Below are positions 26,499 through 35,863 of a DNA stretch of 64,000 nt, piece by piece. How positions within the stretch are numbered: position 1 is the first letter of the stretch; every line of letters starts with the position of its first letter. The stretch covers positions 165,320 through 229,319 of the forward strand of contig NZ_JAVXZY010000009.1 of the NCBI RefSeq assembly GCF_032337115.1, written 5' to 3'. Position numbers and translations under genes: made by a program. The stretch is from Roseateles_C aquae. Lineage in GTDB: Bacteria; Pseudomonadota; Gammaproteobacteria; Burkholderiales; Burkholderiaceae_C. The notes under the pieces are model-generated. The model saw only the letters and a list, made by a program, of their open reading frames with translations, had not been told where the DNA came from and made no database searches.

Positions 26499-26512
26499 GA
26501 GAGTCTGTCCGC

Positions 26513-27343
26513 TCAGGCGCTGACGATCCAGCCTTCCAGTGGGTCGATCTCGGCCGGCAGGCCGTAGCCTTCCCGCTGCGAGGCCCAGGCGGCCTGCATC
26601 AGGCAGAGCACGGCATCCAGGCGATCGCCGCTGGCATCGTCGACCAGCGCATCGCGCTGCGCATGACTGAGCTTCAGGCGCAGGCCGAGGCGACTGCGGC
26701 CCTGCTCCAGCGCCTCGATCAAATCCTTGCGGGCGATCAGCCGTTCCTCGGTCTGCTTGCTGCGATCGTCGCTCTTGTAGCTGCGCCGCTGTATCAATTC
26801 ACGAGCCAGCAAGCCCGGGTAGCCTTCCAGGGCCACGCGCCGCCGGTCACCGTCGTGCAGACCCGGCAGGTGCGCACCGGCTTCCAGCAGCAAGGGCACG
26901 CCGGCATGCAACATATAGGCCACCGGCGGATTGACCCACTTCATGCTGGGCGAGGCGCCGGCCGGCCCGTCGCAGGCACGGTGGGCGAACTTGGCGCCAA
27001 CCGGCCGCGGCGCACAGAAAGCGGCGAACTGGGCGCGAATCTCGGCGCGGCTGAGCGCCGCATAGTGGGCCATCAAGGCCGGCCACTGCCGCGGCCAGCC
27101 CAGGGCCAGCACCAGCTCGCGCGGCAGTCCAAAGGGAAAGTCGCAGGCGCATAACCATTCACCGGTCTGCGTCAGGAATTCACCCAGATCGCCAAGTGAG
27201 ACGAAGCTTCGCTCACCCTGCAACACCAGCACTTGCCCGCGCAGATGACCGGACGCCATGGTGATAGGCTTGCGCTTGCTTGGCGCGCTGCTGAAGTCAA
27301 GCCCCAGCAAGAGGGGGATGTGGCGCGGGGCGCTAGATTGCAT
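26513..27343 (-). CDS. DUF429 family protein
   Basis: A 276-aa protein with the DUF429 pattern: an early GLDFSSAPSKRKPI strand-loop, CACDFPFGLPRELV, the EGYPGLLAREL block and a C-terminal DDASGDRLDAVLCLMQAAWA helix. The conserved acidic residues resemble an RNase H-like fold, but no activity is proven. ATG 27343. Its stop lies 15 bp after the tandem repeat, and it is divergent from the S10 peptidase gene. Confidence 0.75.
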   Translation of the reverse strand: MQSSAPRHIPLLLGLDFSSAPSKRKPITMASGHLRGQVLVLQGERSFVSLGDLGEFLTQTGEWLCACDFPFGLPRELVLALGWPRQWPALMAHYAALSRAEIRAQFAAFCAPRPVGAKFAHRACDGPAGASPSMKWVNPPVAYMLHAGVPLLLEAGAHLPGLHDGDRRRVALEGYPGLLARELIQRRSYKSDDRSKQTEERLIARKDLIEALEQGRSRLGLRLKLSHAQRDALVDDASGDRLDAVLCLMQAAWASQREGYGLPAEIDPLEGWIVSA

Positions 27344-27397
27344 GCCTGAAGTCTGAAAAACTCGGACACTTTACGGCACAAAAATCCAGGAGCGAGC

Positions 27398-28894
27398 ATG
27401 CCGCAAGACACCAGCCCGACGGACGCCAAGAACAATGACAAAGTCAGTAACGTCGACAGGGCACTGCCGATCGAAAAGCTGGTCACCACGCAGCACAAGC
27501 TGCAGTTGGGCAAGCGAACCCTGAACTACAGTGCCACTTGTGGCACCTTGGTGCTGCGCGAACTGGACACCAAGGACGGCGAACACAAGGGCGAGCGGGC
27601 TCGCGCCACCGTATTCTTCATTGCCTACACGCTGGACGGCGTCAAGAAGCCCGAACAGCGCCCTGTAACCTTCAGCTTCAACGGCGGCCCCGGCTCCAGC
27701 TCGGTCTGGCTGCACCTGGGGTTGCTCGGCCCACATCGCATTGCCAGCGACGAACATGGCAATTGCGGCGCCCCACCCTATGCGCTGACCGAAAACGAAT
27801 ACAGCCTGCTGAGTGATTCCGACCTCGTCTTCATCGACCCGGTAGGCACCGGCCATTCGCGGGTGGCCGACGGTGAGAAGGTGGCCGAATTCCACGACTA
27901 CCAACGCGACCTCGATGCGGTCGGCGAGTTCATCCGCCTCTACATCACCCGCCACGGCCGTTGGGGCTCGCCGAAATACCTGATCGGCGAGAGCTATGGC
28001 ACGACGCGCGCCGCCGGTCTATCGCGCCATTTGCAGGAAAAGCACGACATTCATCTGAACGGACTGATGCTGGTCTCGCTGGCGCTGGACTTCCAGACCC
28101 TGTCCTTCGACCACGGCAATGAACTGCCCTATGCGCTCTACCTGCCCACCTACGCGGCTACCGCCTGGTATCACAAGGCCTTGCAGCCGGCACTGCAGAA
28201 GAAGACGCTGAAGCAGGTGGTCACCGCCGCCGAGACCTTTGCCCACGGCGACTACTGGCTGGCGCTGATGAAGGGCTCGCGGCTTGGCAAGGACGAACGC
28301 CAGCGCATCGCCGAGCAGCTGGCGCTCTATAGCGGCCTGTCGGTGAACTACGTGCAGCGCTGCAATCTGCGCGTCGAGGAGTTCCGCTTCTTCAAGGAAC
28401 TGCTGCGCGAGCGCGGTCAAACCGTCGGCCGGCTGGACAGCCGCTTCCTCGGCCTGGACAAGGACGATGGCGGCGAGCATCCGGAAGAGGATGCCAGCAT
28501 GAACAATCTGATCGGTGCCTATGCCTCGGGCATCAACCGCCTGCTCAGCGAAAAGCTCGGTTACCAGACCGACGCGCCCTATCTGCTGCACGCGCCACTG
28601 TGGAAGACCTGGTCCTGGAAGGGCTTCGAGAACCGCTACATCGCCACCGGTGAATCGCTGCGTCGCGCGATGCACACCAACCCCTCGATGCGAGTCTATG
28701 TGGCCAGCGGCTACTACGACCTCGCCACACCGCATGCCGCCGGCGACTACACGCTCAGCCATCTGGGTCTGCGCGACAGCCTGCAGGACCGCATCAGCGT
28801 CAGCTATTTCGAGGGCGGCCACATGATGTATGTTCACCAGCCCTCGCTGGTGCGCATGGCTGCCGAGCTGCGCGCCTTCGTCCGCGCCAGCTGA
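27398..28894 (+). CDS. Serine carboxypeptidase-like S10 family peptidase without signal peptide
   Basis: A 498-aa alpha/beta-hydrolase of family S10. NGGPGSSS forms the oxyanion loop, GESYGTTR holds the nucleophile, YYDLATP the Asp and GGHMMY the His. The N-terminus (MPQDTSPTDAKNNDKV) is charged with no signal peptide or hydrophobic segment, unlike eukaryotic secreted carboxypeptidases, so a cytoplasmic role in peptide breakdown is likely. ATG 27398 is preceded by AGGAGCG. It stands alone. Confidence 0.9.
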   Translation: MPQDTSPTDAKNNDKVSNVDRALPIEKLVTTQHKLQLGKRTLNYSATCGTLVLRELDTKDGEHKGERARATVFFIAYTLDGVKKPEQRPVTFSFNGGPGSSSVWLHLGLLGPHRIASDEHGNCGAPPYALTENEYSLLSDSDLVFIDPVGTGHSRVADGEKVAEFHDYQRDLDAVGEFIRLYITRHGRWGSPKYLIGESYGTTRAAGLSRHLQEKHDIHLNGLMLVSLALDFQTLSFDHGNELPYALYLPTYAATAWYHKALQPALQKKTLKQVVTAAETFAHGDYWLALMKGSRLGKDERQRIAEQLALYSGLSVNYVQRCNLRVEEFRFFKELLRERGQTVGRLDSRFLGLDKDDGGEHPEEDASMNNLIGAYASGINRLLSEKLGYQTDAPYLLHAPLWKTWSWKGFENRYIATGESLRRAMHTNPSMRVYVASGYYDLATPHAAGDYTLSHLGLRDSLQDRISVSYFEGGHMMYVHQPSLVRMAAELRAFVRAS

Positions 28895-28934
28895 GCCGCA
28901 ACCGCGGCCGCGCAACATGCGATCAGCGGCCAGC

Positions 28935-28963
28935 TTGACGACAGCGCGTGACTGACCGATGCT
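28935..28963 (+). promoter_or_regulatory. Weak sigma-70 promoter candidate for the GGDEF gene
   Basis: TTGACG (28935-28940) and GATGCT (28958-28963) are 17 bp apart, 27 bp before the ATG at 28991. The -35 box is good; the -10 box matches only half of the consensus. Confidence 0.35.
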
Positions 28964-28990
28964 CGGCCATGCTTGAGGCTTGGCTGGTTC

Positions 28991-30667
28991 ATGAGTCGAC
29001 GCACGGGATCAAGTCGCACTGAGTTTGACGCCGCGATCAAGCTGGCCTCTGCGCTGGCCGGACGCGGCCGCTATCTGGAAGCGGTCAGCCAGCTCGATGC
29101 CTGTCTGGCCGCCCTGCCGATGCGCGAGCGCGAGGCCCGCGCGCAGGTGTTGGCCCTGCTGGCCCACCAGCACCCGCGGCTGGGCAATCTGCAGGCCAGC
29201 GTGCGCTGCGCCAGCGAGGCGGTGGCTCTGTGCCAGCGCCTGGACAAGCCGAGCGTCTTGGCCGACGCGCTGATTTCGCTGGCCTATGTCTACGCCCAGC
29301 TGCTGATGGGCCGCGATGCCCTGGATGCGGCCCTGCAGGCCCTGCACACGGCCCGCCAGACCCAGGATCGTGTCCAGGAAGCCTGGGCGCTGAATCGGCT
29401 GGGTGTTGCCTATTCCAGCCTCGACAACGTCGCCCAGGCCCGCGAAAGCACCCAGCAGGCGATCGAAATTGCGCAGACGCTGGGCGACAGCGAGCTGAGC
29501 TTTTCCTGCCTGAACAACCTGGCCTATTACGCCTTGATGGCCGAGGTCGAGGCGCGTCGCAATGGCGATGTCGACGCACTGACGGAAGCGCTGCAGCAAT
29601 CGATGTCGCTGTCGCAGCAGGCGCTGGCCGAGGCGCGTGAATCGGGCAGCGAGTTCCGTATCGCCGTCGCAGCGTCCAATGTCTGCGATGCCTTGCTGCG
29701 CGGCGGCGAGGCCGCGACGGCAGCGCCGCTGATCGACGAGTACCAGGCCATCTGCCTGCGTCAGGGCTATATGGCTCTGGGCATGCAGGCGATGGCGCAG
29801 CGCGCCCTGCTGCTCAAGGCCGACGGCGACAGCCGAGCCGCCATCGCTGCCTTGCAAGCGCTGCTTCGCGATGCGGCGGAGCGGCTGCCACCGAAGCTGC
29901 GCCGCATCGTCATTCGCGCGCTGTACGAGACCTGCAAGGCCGCCGGCGACTTCGAGCAGGCGCTGGCCTATCTGGAGCAGCATGCCGATCTGGAGCGCCA
30001 GATCACCCGTGACACCATGAGTTCACAGACCGAGGTGATCCTGATCCGCCAGGAGGTTGAACAGGCCCATGCCCGCGCCGAACATGCGCTGATCGATGCG
30101 CGCCGGCTGCGCGAACGGGCCCGCCTGCTCGAACGCGAGCAGGAACAATTGCGCCACCAGGCCGCGGAATGGGGCCGCGCCGCTCATGAAGACGTGCTGA
30201 CCGGCCTGCACAACCGCCGCCATGCCGAGTTTGCGCTGCCGCTGCTGCTCGAGCGGGCGCGCCAGGAGGGCAAGACCATCAGCCTGGCTTTGCTCGATGT
30301 CGATCATTTCAAGCAGGTGAACGACCAGTTCGGCCACGGCGTCGGCGACGACGTGCTGCGCGAGCTCGCCCAGCTGCTACGCGGCAACACCCGCAGCGCC
30401 GATCTGCTGGCCCGGGTCGGCGGCGAGGAATTCATGATGGTGCTGGTCGGCACGCCGCCAGCGCGGGCACTCGAGATTTGCGAGCGACTGCGCCTGGCCG
30501 TGGAACAACACGACTGGGCGCTGCTGCACCCTGGCCTGCAGGTCACAGTCAGCCTGGGGCTGAGCGGTGGCGAGCCGCCAGAGCAACTCAAGCTGCTGGT
30601 CGAGCGCGCCGACCACGCCCTTTATGCCGCCAAGCGCAGCGGCCGTAACCGCGTTGAAGCGCTCTGA
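28991..30667 (+). CDS. Cytoplasmic TPR-GGDEF diguanylate cyclase
   Basis: A 558-aa protein expected to make cyclic di-GMP. The N-terminal 330 residues are helical TPR-type repeats (for example AWALNRLGVAYSSLDNVAQARES and AGDFEQALAYLEQHADLERQ). A coiled-coil stretch (about 345-395, rich in Glu/Arg) leads to the GGDEF domain, with active site VGGEEF and a product-binding RxxD (RSAD) five residues before it, so feedback inhibition is possible. No membrane segment is present. ATG 28991 was chosen over an upstream TTG; there is no strong ribosome-binding site. Confidence 0.92.
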   Translation: MSRRTGSSRTEFDAAIKLASALAGRGRYLEAVSQLDACLAALPMREREARAQVLALLAHQHPRLGNLQASVRCASEAVALCQRLDKPSVLADALISLAYVYAQLLMGRDALDAALQALHTARQTQDRVQEAWALNRLGVAYSSLDNVAQARESTQQAIEIAQTLGDSELSFSCLNNLAYYALMAEVEARRNGDVDALTEALQQSMSLSQQALAEARESGSEFRIAVAASNVCDALLRGGEAATAAPLIDEYQAICLRQGYMALGMQAMAQRALLLKADGDSRAAIAALQALLRDAAERLPPKLRRIVIRALYETCKAAGDFEQALAYLEQHADLERQITRDTMSSQTEVILIRQEVEQAHARAEHALIDARRLRERARLLEREQEQLRHQAAEWGRAAHEDVLTGLHNRRHAEFALPLLLERARQEGKTISLALLDVDHFKQVNDQFGHGVGDDVLRELAQLLRGNTRSADLLARVGGEEFMMVLVGTPPARALEICERLRLAVEQHDWALLHPGLQVTVSLGLSGGEPPEQLKLLVERADHALYAAKRSGRNRVEAL

Positions 30668-30688
30668 GCGAAAAGGCCGCCGCCTCAA

Positions 30689-30713
30689 CTGCGGCAGGCG
30701 CGGCAGGCCGCAG
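30689..30713. terminator. Hairpin between convergent GGDEF and chemoreceptor genes
   Basis: A 7-bp perfect stem CTGCGGC/GCCGCAG with an 11-nt loop in the 62-bp gap between the two gene ends. There is no T-run on either side, so terminator function is doubtful. Confidence 0.3.
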
Positions 30714-30729
30714 CATCAGGCCGCGGCGC

Positions 30730-32286
30730 TCAAGCAATCTTGAACACCGCCACCGTTTGCGCCAGTTCGTCAGCTTGGTGCTGCAGGCTTTGTGCCGCCG
30801 CCGCCGACTGTTCCACCAGCGCAGCGTTCTGCTGTGTCATCTGATCGAGCTGGCTGATCGCCATGCCGATTTGATTGATACCCGTGCTCTGTTCGGCGGT
30901 GGCGTGGCTGATCTCGCCGACGATGTGGCTGACCCGGCCGATCGAGCTCATGATGTCCTGCATGGTGTCGCCGGCCTTGGCGACCAGGGCCGCGCCGGCC
31001 TCGACGCTTTCGGTGCTGCTGGTGATCAGGCCCTTGATCTCCTTGGCAGCCTCGGCGCTGCGTTGCGCAAGGCTGCGCACCTCACTGGCCACAACGGCAA
31101 AGCCGCGCCCCTGCTCACCTGCCCGCGCCGCCTCGACGGCGGCATTCAGCGCCAGGATATTGGTCTGGAAGGCAATGCCATCGATCACCGAAATGATGTC
31201 GCTGATCTTGCGCGAGGACGCGCTGATGCGGTCCATCGTCGACACCACATCGTTGACGACCGCCCCGCCGCGCTGCGCCACCTCGGCCGCCTCGGCGGCG
31301 AGGCGATTCGCTTCACTGGCCGACGCGGCGTTGTGCTTGACGCTGGCCGTCAGTTCCTCCATCGCCGAGGCGGTTTCCTCCAGATTGGAGGCCGCCTGCT
31401 CGGTGCGATGGCTCAGATCATGGCTGCCGGTGGCCACTTCGGCCGAGGCGGTGGCGATGCTGTCGGTGGCATTGCGCACGCCGGACACCACCTCGCGTAT
31501 GGCCTGCTGCATGCCCTGCACGCCGCGCATCATGGCCGCGGTTTCGTCGCTGCCCTGGACATCGATGCTCTGGGTCAGATCCTGGCGCGCCATCCGCTCC
31601 GAGCTTTCCACGGCACGGGTTAGCGGCTCCAGGATCGAGCGGATGTTGAAGAAGGTGTAGACGGCAATGACGCCAACGCCGGTCAGCATCACCAGCGTCA
31701 AGGCCATGCGGATCTGCTTCTCACTGGCAGCGAGCTTGGCGACCTCTTCGTCCGAATGCTTGTTGACCAGCTCGGTCATCTTGCCCAGTTGCTCGTCCAG
31801 GCTGCGTACCGAGCCCTTGAACGGGTTCATCGCCTTGTTGGCCGCGCCGGTATCGGCGAACTCACCCTTGGCCACCTGATCCACCAGCGGCAGAAAGCCG
31901 GCTCGATAGCTGCTCAGCTCTTTGCGCATTTCCGCCGGCAACTGTTTTACCGCCGGGGCAATATTCAGCGCCTCGATTTTCTGCAGCCCGGTGAGTACCT
32001 TCTCATAGGTCTCGGTCCATTCACCGCGGTACTTCTCCACCGCCTTGACATCGCTCAGGTTGATGAAGATGTCTTTCTCGAAACGACGCAGATTGCCGAC
32101 GCCGGCACGCACATGGGCCAACTGGGTCAGCGATTCGACATCGTTGTTGACATAGTGGGCAAAGTTGTCTCGCGCCTCGGCCAGGCTGAACAGCCCCTTG
32201 CCGCCAATCACCAGCATCAGCCCGATGGCCAGGGCGGCCAACAGATACAAACGGGCCCGGATCGTGTAATCACGCAACTGCAGCAT
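30730..32286 (-). CDS. Methyl-accepting chemotaxis protein
   Basis: A 518-aa chemoreceptor. Transmembrane helix 1 spans about 13-32. A four-helix periplasmic sensor (about 35-190) is followed by helix 2 (LTLVMLTGVGVIAVYTFF, about 200-217), a HAMP domain and the cytoplasmic signalling hairpin. The hairpin tip is IDGIAFQTNILALNAAVEAARA and EQGRGFAVVASEVR. Methylation-type helices carry repeated Glu/Gln/Ala pairs. No CheR/CheB-tethering pentapeptide is seen at the end (VAVFKIA). ATG 32286 is chosen over an upstream start. The ligand is unknown. Confidence 0.93.
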   Translation of the reverse strand: MLQLRDYTIRARLYLLAALAIGLMLVIGGKGLFSLAEARDNFAHYVNNDVESLTQLAHVRAGVGNLRRFEKDIFINLSDVKAVEKYRGEWTETYEKVLTGLQKIEALNIAPAVKQLPAEMRKELSSYRAGFLPLVDQVAKGEFADTGAANKAMNPFKGSVRSLDEQLGKMTELVNKHSDEEVAKLAASEKQIRMALTLVMLTGVGVIAVYTFFNIRSILEPLTRAVESSERMARQDLTQSIDVQGSDETAAMMRGVQGMQQAIREVVSGVRNATDSIATASAEVATGSHDLSHRTEQAASNLEETASAMEELTASVKHNAASASEANRLAAEAAEVAQRGGAVVNDVVSTMDRISASSRKISDIISVIDGIAFQTNILALNAAVEAARAGEQGRGFAVVASEVRSLAQRSAEAAKEIKGLITSSTESVEAGAALVAKAGDTMQDIMSSIGRVSHIVGEISHATAEQSTGINQIGMAISQLDQMTQQNAALVEQSAAAAQSLQHQADELAQTVAVFKIA

Positions 32287-32362
32287 GCCACCCCCAAAGA
32301 ATCGGGTTGATCGGTGGCGCAAAGACTAGCAGTGTGACCGCGCGCTGTGAAGGGCTATTTCC

Positions 32363-32390
32363 AAAAATGCGCAGCCCCAGGGCTGGGCGC
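32363..32390 (-). terminator. Terminator of the hutCDIGF operon
   Basis: On the minus strand a stem GCG..CAGCCC/GGGCTG..CGC with a TG loop and a 2-nt bulge is followed by ATTTTT. It begins about 24 bp after the hutF stop and ends the minus-strand hut unit. Confidence 0.7.
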
Positions 32391-32413
32391 TCGTTCAACC
32401 AGCCGGCAGGGGG

Positions 32414-33802
32414 TCAGTCCTTGCCCCACAGCTGACGCATGCAGGCAGAAAAGCCATTGGCGATGGACTCCGCCTCCACATGCCGGCCACGCTCGACGCG
32501 TCGCTTTCCGGCCACATGCACGGCGGCCAAGGCCTCGCCCTGGCTGGCGAACACCAGGGCATCCAGCAGGGCCGCGCCTGGCAGGCCGACCAGCCCCAAG
32601 AGGCCCGAGGCCTGCGGGTCGAGCACCAGGAAGTCGGCCCGCGCACCCGGCTTCAGCCCCCAGCACGAGAAACCGGCCGGCGCCGCACTGCCCTGCACAC
32701 AGGCCTCGAACAGCCGCGCCGCCGTCGACGGCTGGCGGCCCGGTGCCGCGGCCACATTGCGCTGCTGCAGGCCAAGCCGCTGGCCGTATTCCAGCCAGCG
32801 CAGCTCCTCGACCCAGCCACGCGTCACATGGCTGTCAGAGCCCAGGCTGATCGGCACGCCGGCAGCGAGCCAGCCGGGCAGATCGCAGAGGCCGTCGCCA
32901 AGATTGCCCTCGGTGCCGGGGCAGATCACCACGCTGGCGCCACTGGCGGCCACCTGGGCAATCTCCTCGCGGGTGCTGTGCGTCGCATGGACCAGATGCC
33001 AGCGCGCATCGGGCCGCGCTTCATGGCACAGCCACTGCATAGGCCGCTGACCGGTGGCCGCCAGGCAGTCGCGAATCTCCTGCTGCTGCTCGCTGATATG
33101 GATGTGGATGGGCAGGTCCGCATCGCCGAGAAGCGCTTGCAGCCGCGCGATGTCATCCCGATGAGCGGCACGCAGCGAATGCAGGGCCACGCCGGCATTG
33201 AGCAGCGGCCGGCCCGCGGCATTGAGGCGCTGGCTGGCGCGCCAGACCCAGTCGGCATCGGTGGCGAAGCGGCGCTGATCGTCGCGCAGGGCCGGCTGGG
33301 TAAAGCCGGCATGGGCGTAGAGCACCGGCAGCATGGTCAGGCCCAGGCCGGCCTGTTCGGCCGCGTCGGCCAGCGCCCAGCTCATGGCCAGCTCATCCGG
33401 ATAGGCGCTGCCATCGGGCTGATGCTGCAGATAGTGGAATTCACAGACCTGGGTGTAGCCGCCGACCAGCAGCTCGGCGTAGAGCTGCGCTGCAATCGCC
33501 TGCAGCTGAGCCGGCGTCAGCCGCAGCGCCACGCCATACATGCGGTCGCGCCAGGACCAGAAATCATCGCGTTCGCTGTCGCGCTGCTCGGCCAGGCCGG
33601 CGAAGGCGCGCTGGAAGGCATGGCTGTGGGCATCGACCAGGCTGGGCAGCACCGGCCCCTCCAGCCGGGTCGCGCCCGCGGGGCAGGCCTGGCCGGGCGT
33701 GATCGCCGCCCAATGGCCGCGAGCATCCACTTCCAGCAGCACATCGCGCTGCCAGCGGCCGTCCACCCAGGCCTGGGTAGCAAAGAAGGCCGCGCCGCTC
33801 AT
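32414..33802 (-). CDS. hutF: Formimidoylglutamate deiminase
   Basis: A 462-aa amidohydrolase that converts N-formimino-L-glutamate to N-formyl-L-glutamate plus ammonia, step four of the five-step histidine pathway. Metal ligands are in DAHSHAFQR, with later His in HIHISEQQ and HATHST and Asp in GSDSHV. ATG 33802 overlaps the hutG stop (ATGA). Last gene of the hutC-D-I-G-F unit. Its presence with hutG shows that this organism uses the formylglutamate route rather than direct formimidoylglutamase. Confidence 0.95.
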   Translation of the reverse strand: MSGAAFFATQAWVDGRWQRDVLLEVDARGHWAAITPGQACPAGATRLEGPVLPSLVDAHSHAFQRAFAGLAEQRDSERDDFWSWRDRMYGVALRLTPAQLQAIAAQLYAELLVGGYTQVCEFHYLQHQPDGSAYPDELAMSWALADAAEQAGLGLTMLPVLYAHAGFTQPALRDDQRRFATDADWVWRASQRLNAAGRPLLNAGVALHSLRAAHRDDIARLQALLGDADLPIHIHISEQQQEIRDCLAATGQRPMQWLCHEARPDARWHLVHATHSTREEIAQVAASGASVVICPGTEGNLGDGLCDLPGWLAAGVPISLGSDSHVTRGWVEELRWLEYGQRLGLQQRNVAAAPGRQPSTAARLFEACVQGSAAPAGFSCWGLKPGARADFLVLDPQASGLLGLVGLPGAALLDALVFASQGEALAAVHVAGKRRVERGRHVEAESIANGFSACMRQLWGKD

Positions 33803-34623
33803 GCTGACGCAGCCGGTTTCGCCGCTGGCGTCGGCTTGCTGTCCAGCAGCGTGCTCAGCAGTTCACGCAGCAGCGGCTGCACCTCGCCGGCCAGTGCCTC
33901 GTCATAGGCATAGGGTGGCTGCTCGCTCATATAGCAGCACTGGCACATCTCCAGTTGCACGGCATGCCAGCCCTTATCCGGCTGGCCATAGTGACGGGTG
34001 ATGAAACCGCCCTTGAAGCGGCCGTTGACGACCTGGCTGTAGCGCGTCTGCGCCGCCTGCACCTGGCCCAGCGCCGCGGTGATGGCGGCATCGCAGCTCT
34101 TGCCGTCGGCGGTACCCAGATTCAGATCGGGCAGCCGACCTTCGAACAGCCAGGGCAGCTCGGAGCGGATGCTGTGCGCATCGAACAGCAGCGCGTAGCC
34201 GAACAGCTTGGTGAGCCGGTTCATCTCGGCGGTCAGCGCGCGGTGGTAGGGCAGCCAGTACTGCTCGCGGCGGCGCTGCTTCTCGGCCAGATCGGGGGCC
34301 TGGCCGTCCAGATAAAGCGGCTCGCCGGTGAAGAAGCGCGTCGGGCACAGCTCGGTATTGGAGGCGCCGGGGTACATCGGCGTGTCTTCCGGCGGCCGGT
34401 TCAGATCGATCAGATAGCGCGAGTAATGCGGCACGATCAGGCTGGCGCCGAGCTCCTCGGCCAGGCCGCCGTAAAGCCGCTCCAGATGCCAGTCGGTGTC
34501 CTCGCTGGCCAGCGCGCGCGGCTGGTAGCGATGCTGCTGGTCTTCAGGAATGGCCGAGCCCACATGGGGCATGCTGATCAGCAGCGGGGTGCGCCCCTGG
34601 CGCAATTGAAAGACAGCAGACAT
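33799..34623 (-). CDS. hutG: N-formylglutamate deformylase
   Basis: A 274-aa N-formylglutamate amidohydrolase that releases glutamate and formate, the last step of histidine breakdown. Conserved family blocks include LLISMPHVGSAIPE, SEDTDWH, LIDLNRPPEDTPMYPG and FDAHSIRSELPWLFEG. ATG 34623 was chosen; the TTG two codons upstream is unlikely. It is 34 bp downstream of hutI and overlaps hutF. Confidence 0.95.
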   Translation of the reverse strand: MSAVFQLRQGRTPLLISMPHVGSAIPEDQQHRYQPRALASEDTDWHLERLYGGLAEELGASLIVPHYSRYLIDLNRPPEDTPMYPGASNTELCPTRFFTGEPLYLDGQAPDLAEKQRRREQYWLPYHRALTAEMNRLTKLFGYALLFDAHSIRSELPWLFEGRLPDLNLGTADGKSCDAAITAALGQVQAAQTRYSQVVNGRFKGGFITRHYGQPDKGWHAVQLEMCQCCYMSEQPPYAYDEALAGEVQPLLRELLSTLLDSKPTPAAKPAASA

Positions 34624-34657
34624 GGACAATCGGAGTTAGCAAGTCGGGCACACGGCA

Positions 34658-35863
34658 TCAGCCGCGCACATGGCCGCCACGCACCACCTGGCGCAGCGGA
34701 TTGCGGCCAAAGTAATAGGCCAGCTCATTCGGATGGGCAATGTTCCAGACGCAGAAATCGGCGCGCTGGCCGGCGATCAGCTGGCCGCGATCCTTCAGGC
34801 CCAGCGCTGCCGCCGCATGCTGGGTCACGCCGCGCAGCGCCTCCTCGGGCGTCAGCCGGAACAGCGTGCAGGCCATGTTCAGCATCAAGAGCAGCGAGAG
34901 CGTTGGCGAGGTGCCGGGGTTGTGATCGGTGGAGATGGCCATGGGCACGCCGGCCTCGCGCAGCTGCTGCACCGGCGGCAGCTTGGTCTCGCGCAGGAAG
35001 TAGAAGGCCCCCGGCAGCAGCACGGCCACGGTGCCGCTGGCCTTCATCGCCGCGATGCCGGCCTCGCTGAGGTATTCCAGATGGTCGCAGGACAGCGCCT
35101 GGAACTCGCAGGCCAGCTGGGTGCCGCCCTGGTCAGACAGCTGCTCGGCATGCAGCTTGACCGGCAGGCCGAGCGCGCACGCCGCCTCGAACACACGCCG
35201 CGTCTGCGCCGTGGTGAAGCCTATGCCCTCGCAGAAGGCATCGACGGCGTCAACCAGGCCATCACGCTTGAGCTGCGGCAGCCATTGGCAGACCTGCTCG
35301 ATGTACTCGTCCTGACGACCGAGGAATTCCGCCGGCACCGCATGGGCGCCGAGATAGGTGGTGCGCACATCCAGGCCCAGGGCCGAGAGCTTGCGCGCCA
35401 CGCGCAGCATCTTGGCCTCGGCCACATGCGAGAGCCCGTAGCCGGACTTGACTTCGAGTGTGGTCACGCCTTCGCTCATCAAGGCCTGGGCGCGGTGCGC
35501 CGCCTGGGCATAGAGCTGGTGCTCGCTGGCCTCGCGGGTGGCCGTCACCGATGAGCGGATGCCGCCACCGGCGCGGCTGATGTCCTCATAGCTGGCGCCA
35601 TGCAGGCGCATCTCGAACTCGTTGGCGCGCTGGCCGCCATAGACCAGATGGGTGTGGCAGTCGATCAGGCCCGGGGTCACGACCGCACCACCCAGCTCGT
35701 GGCGCTTTTGCACCAGTTGCAGGAGCTCGGCCGGCACCTCGGCCGCCGGGCCGACCCAGAGCAGCTGCTCACCGCGGGTCAGCAAGGCGCCCTGCTCGAT
35801 CAGGCCCCAGGGTTGCTCACCAGCGAGGGTGACCAGGCGCGCGTCGTTCCACAGACTGATCAT
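34658..35863 (-). CDS. hutI: Imidazolonepropionase
   Basis: A 401-aa amidohydrolase that opens the imidazolone ring to give formiminoglutamate, step three of the pathway. The metal site is DCHTHLVYGG with later His in KLHAEQLSD, CDHLEYL and Asp in STDHNPGTSP. The EVKSGYGL block is diagnostic for HutI. ATG 35863 overlaps the hutD stop (ATGA). Confidence 0.96.
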   Translation of the reverse strand: MISLWNDARLVTLAGEQPWGLIEQGALLTRGEQLLWVGPAAEVPAELLQLVQKRHELGGAVVTPGLIDCHTHLVYGGQRANEFEMRLHGASYEDISRAGGGIRSSVTATREASEHQLYAQAAHRAQALMSEGVTTLEVKSGYGLSHVAEAKMLRVARKLSALGLDVRTTYLGAHAVPAEFLGRQDEYIEQVCQWLPQLKRDGLVDAVDAFCEGIGFTTAQTRRVFEAACALGLPVKLHAEQLSDQGGTQLACEFQALSCDHLEYLSEAGIAAMKASGTVAVLLPGAFYFLRETKLPPVQQLREAGVPMAISTDHNPGTSPTLSLLLMLNMACTLFRLTPEEALRGVTQHAAAALGLKDRGQLIAGQRADFCVWNIAHPNELAYYFGRNPLRQVVRGGHVRG

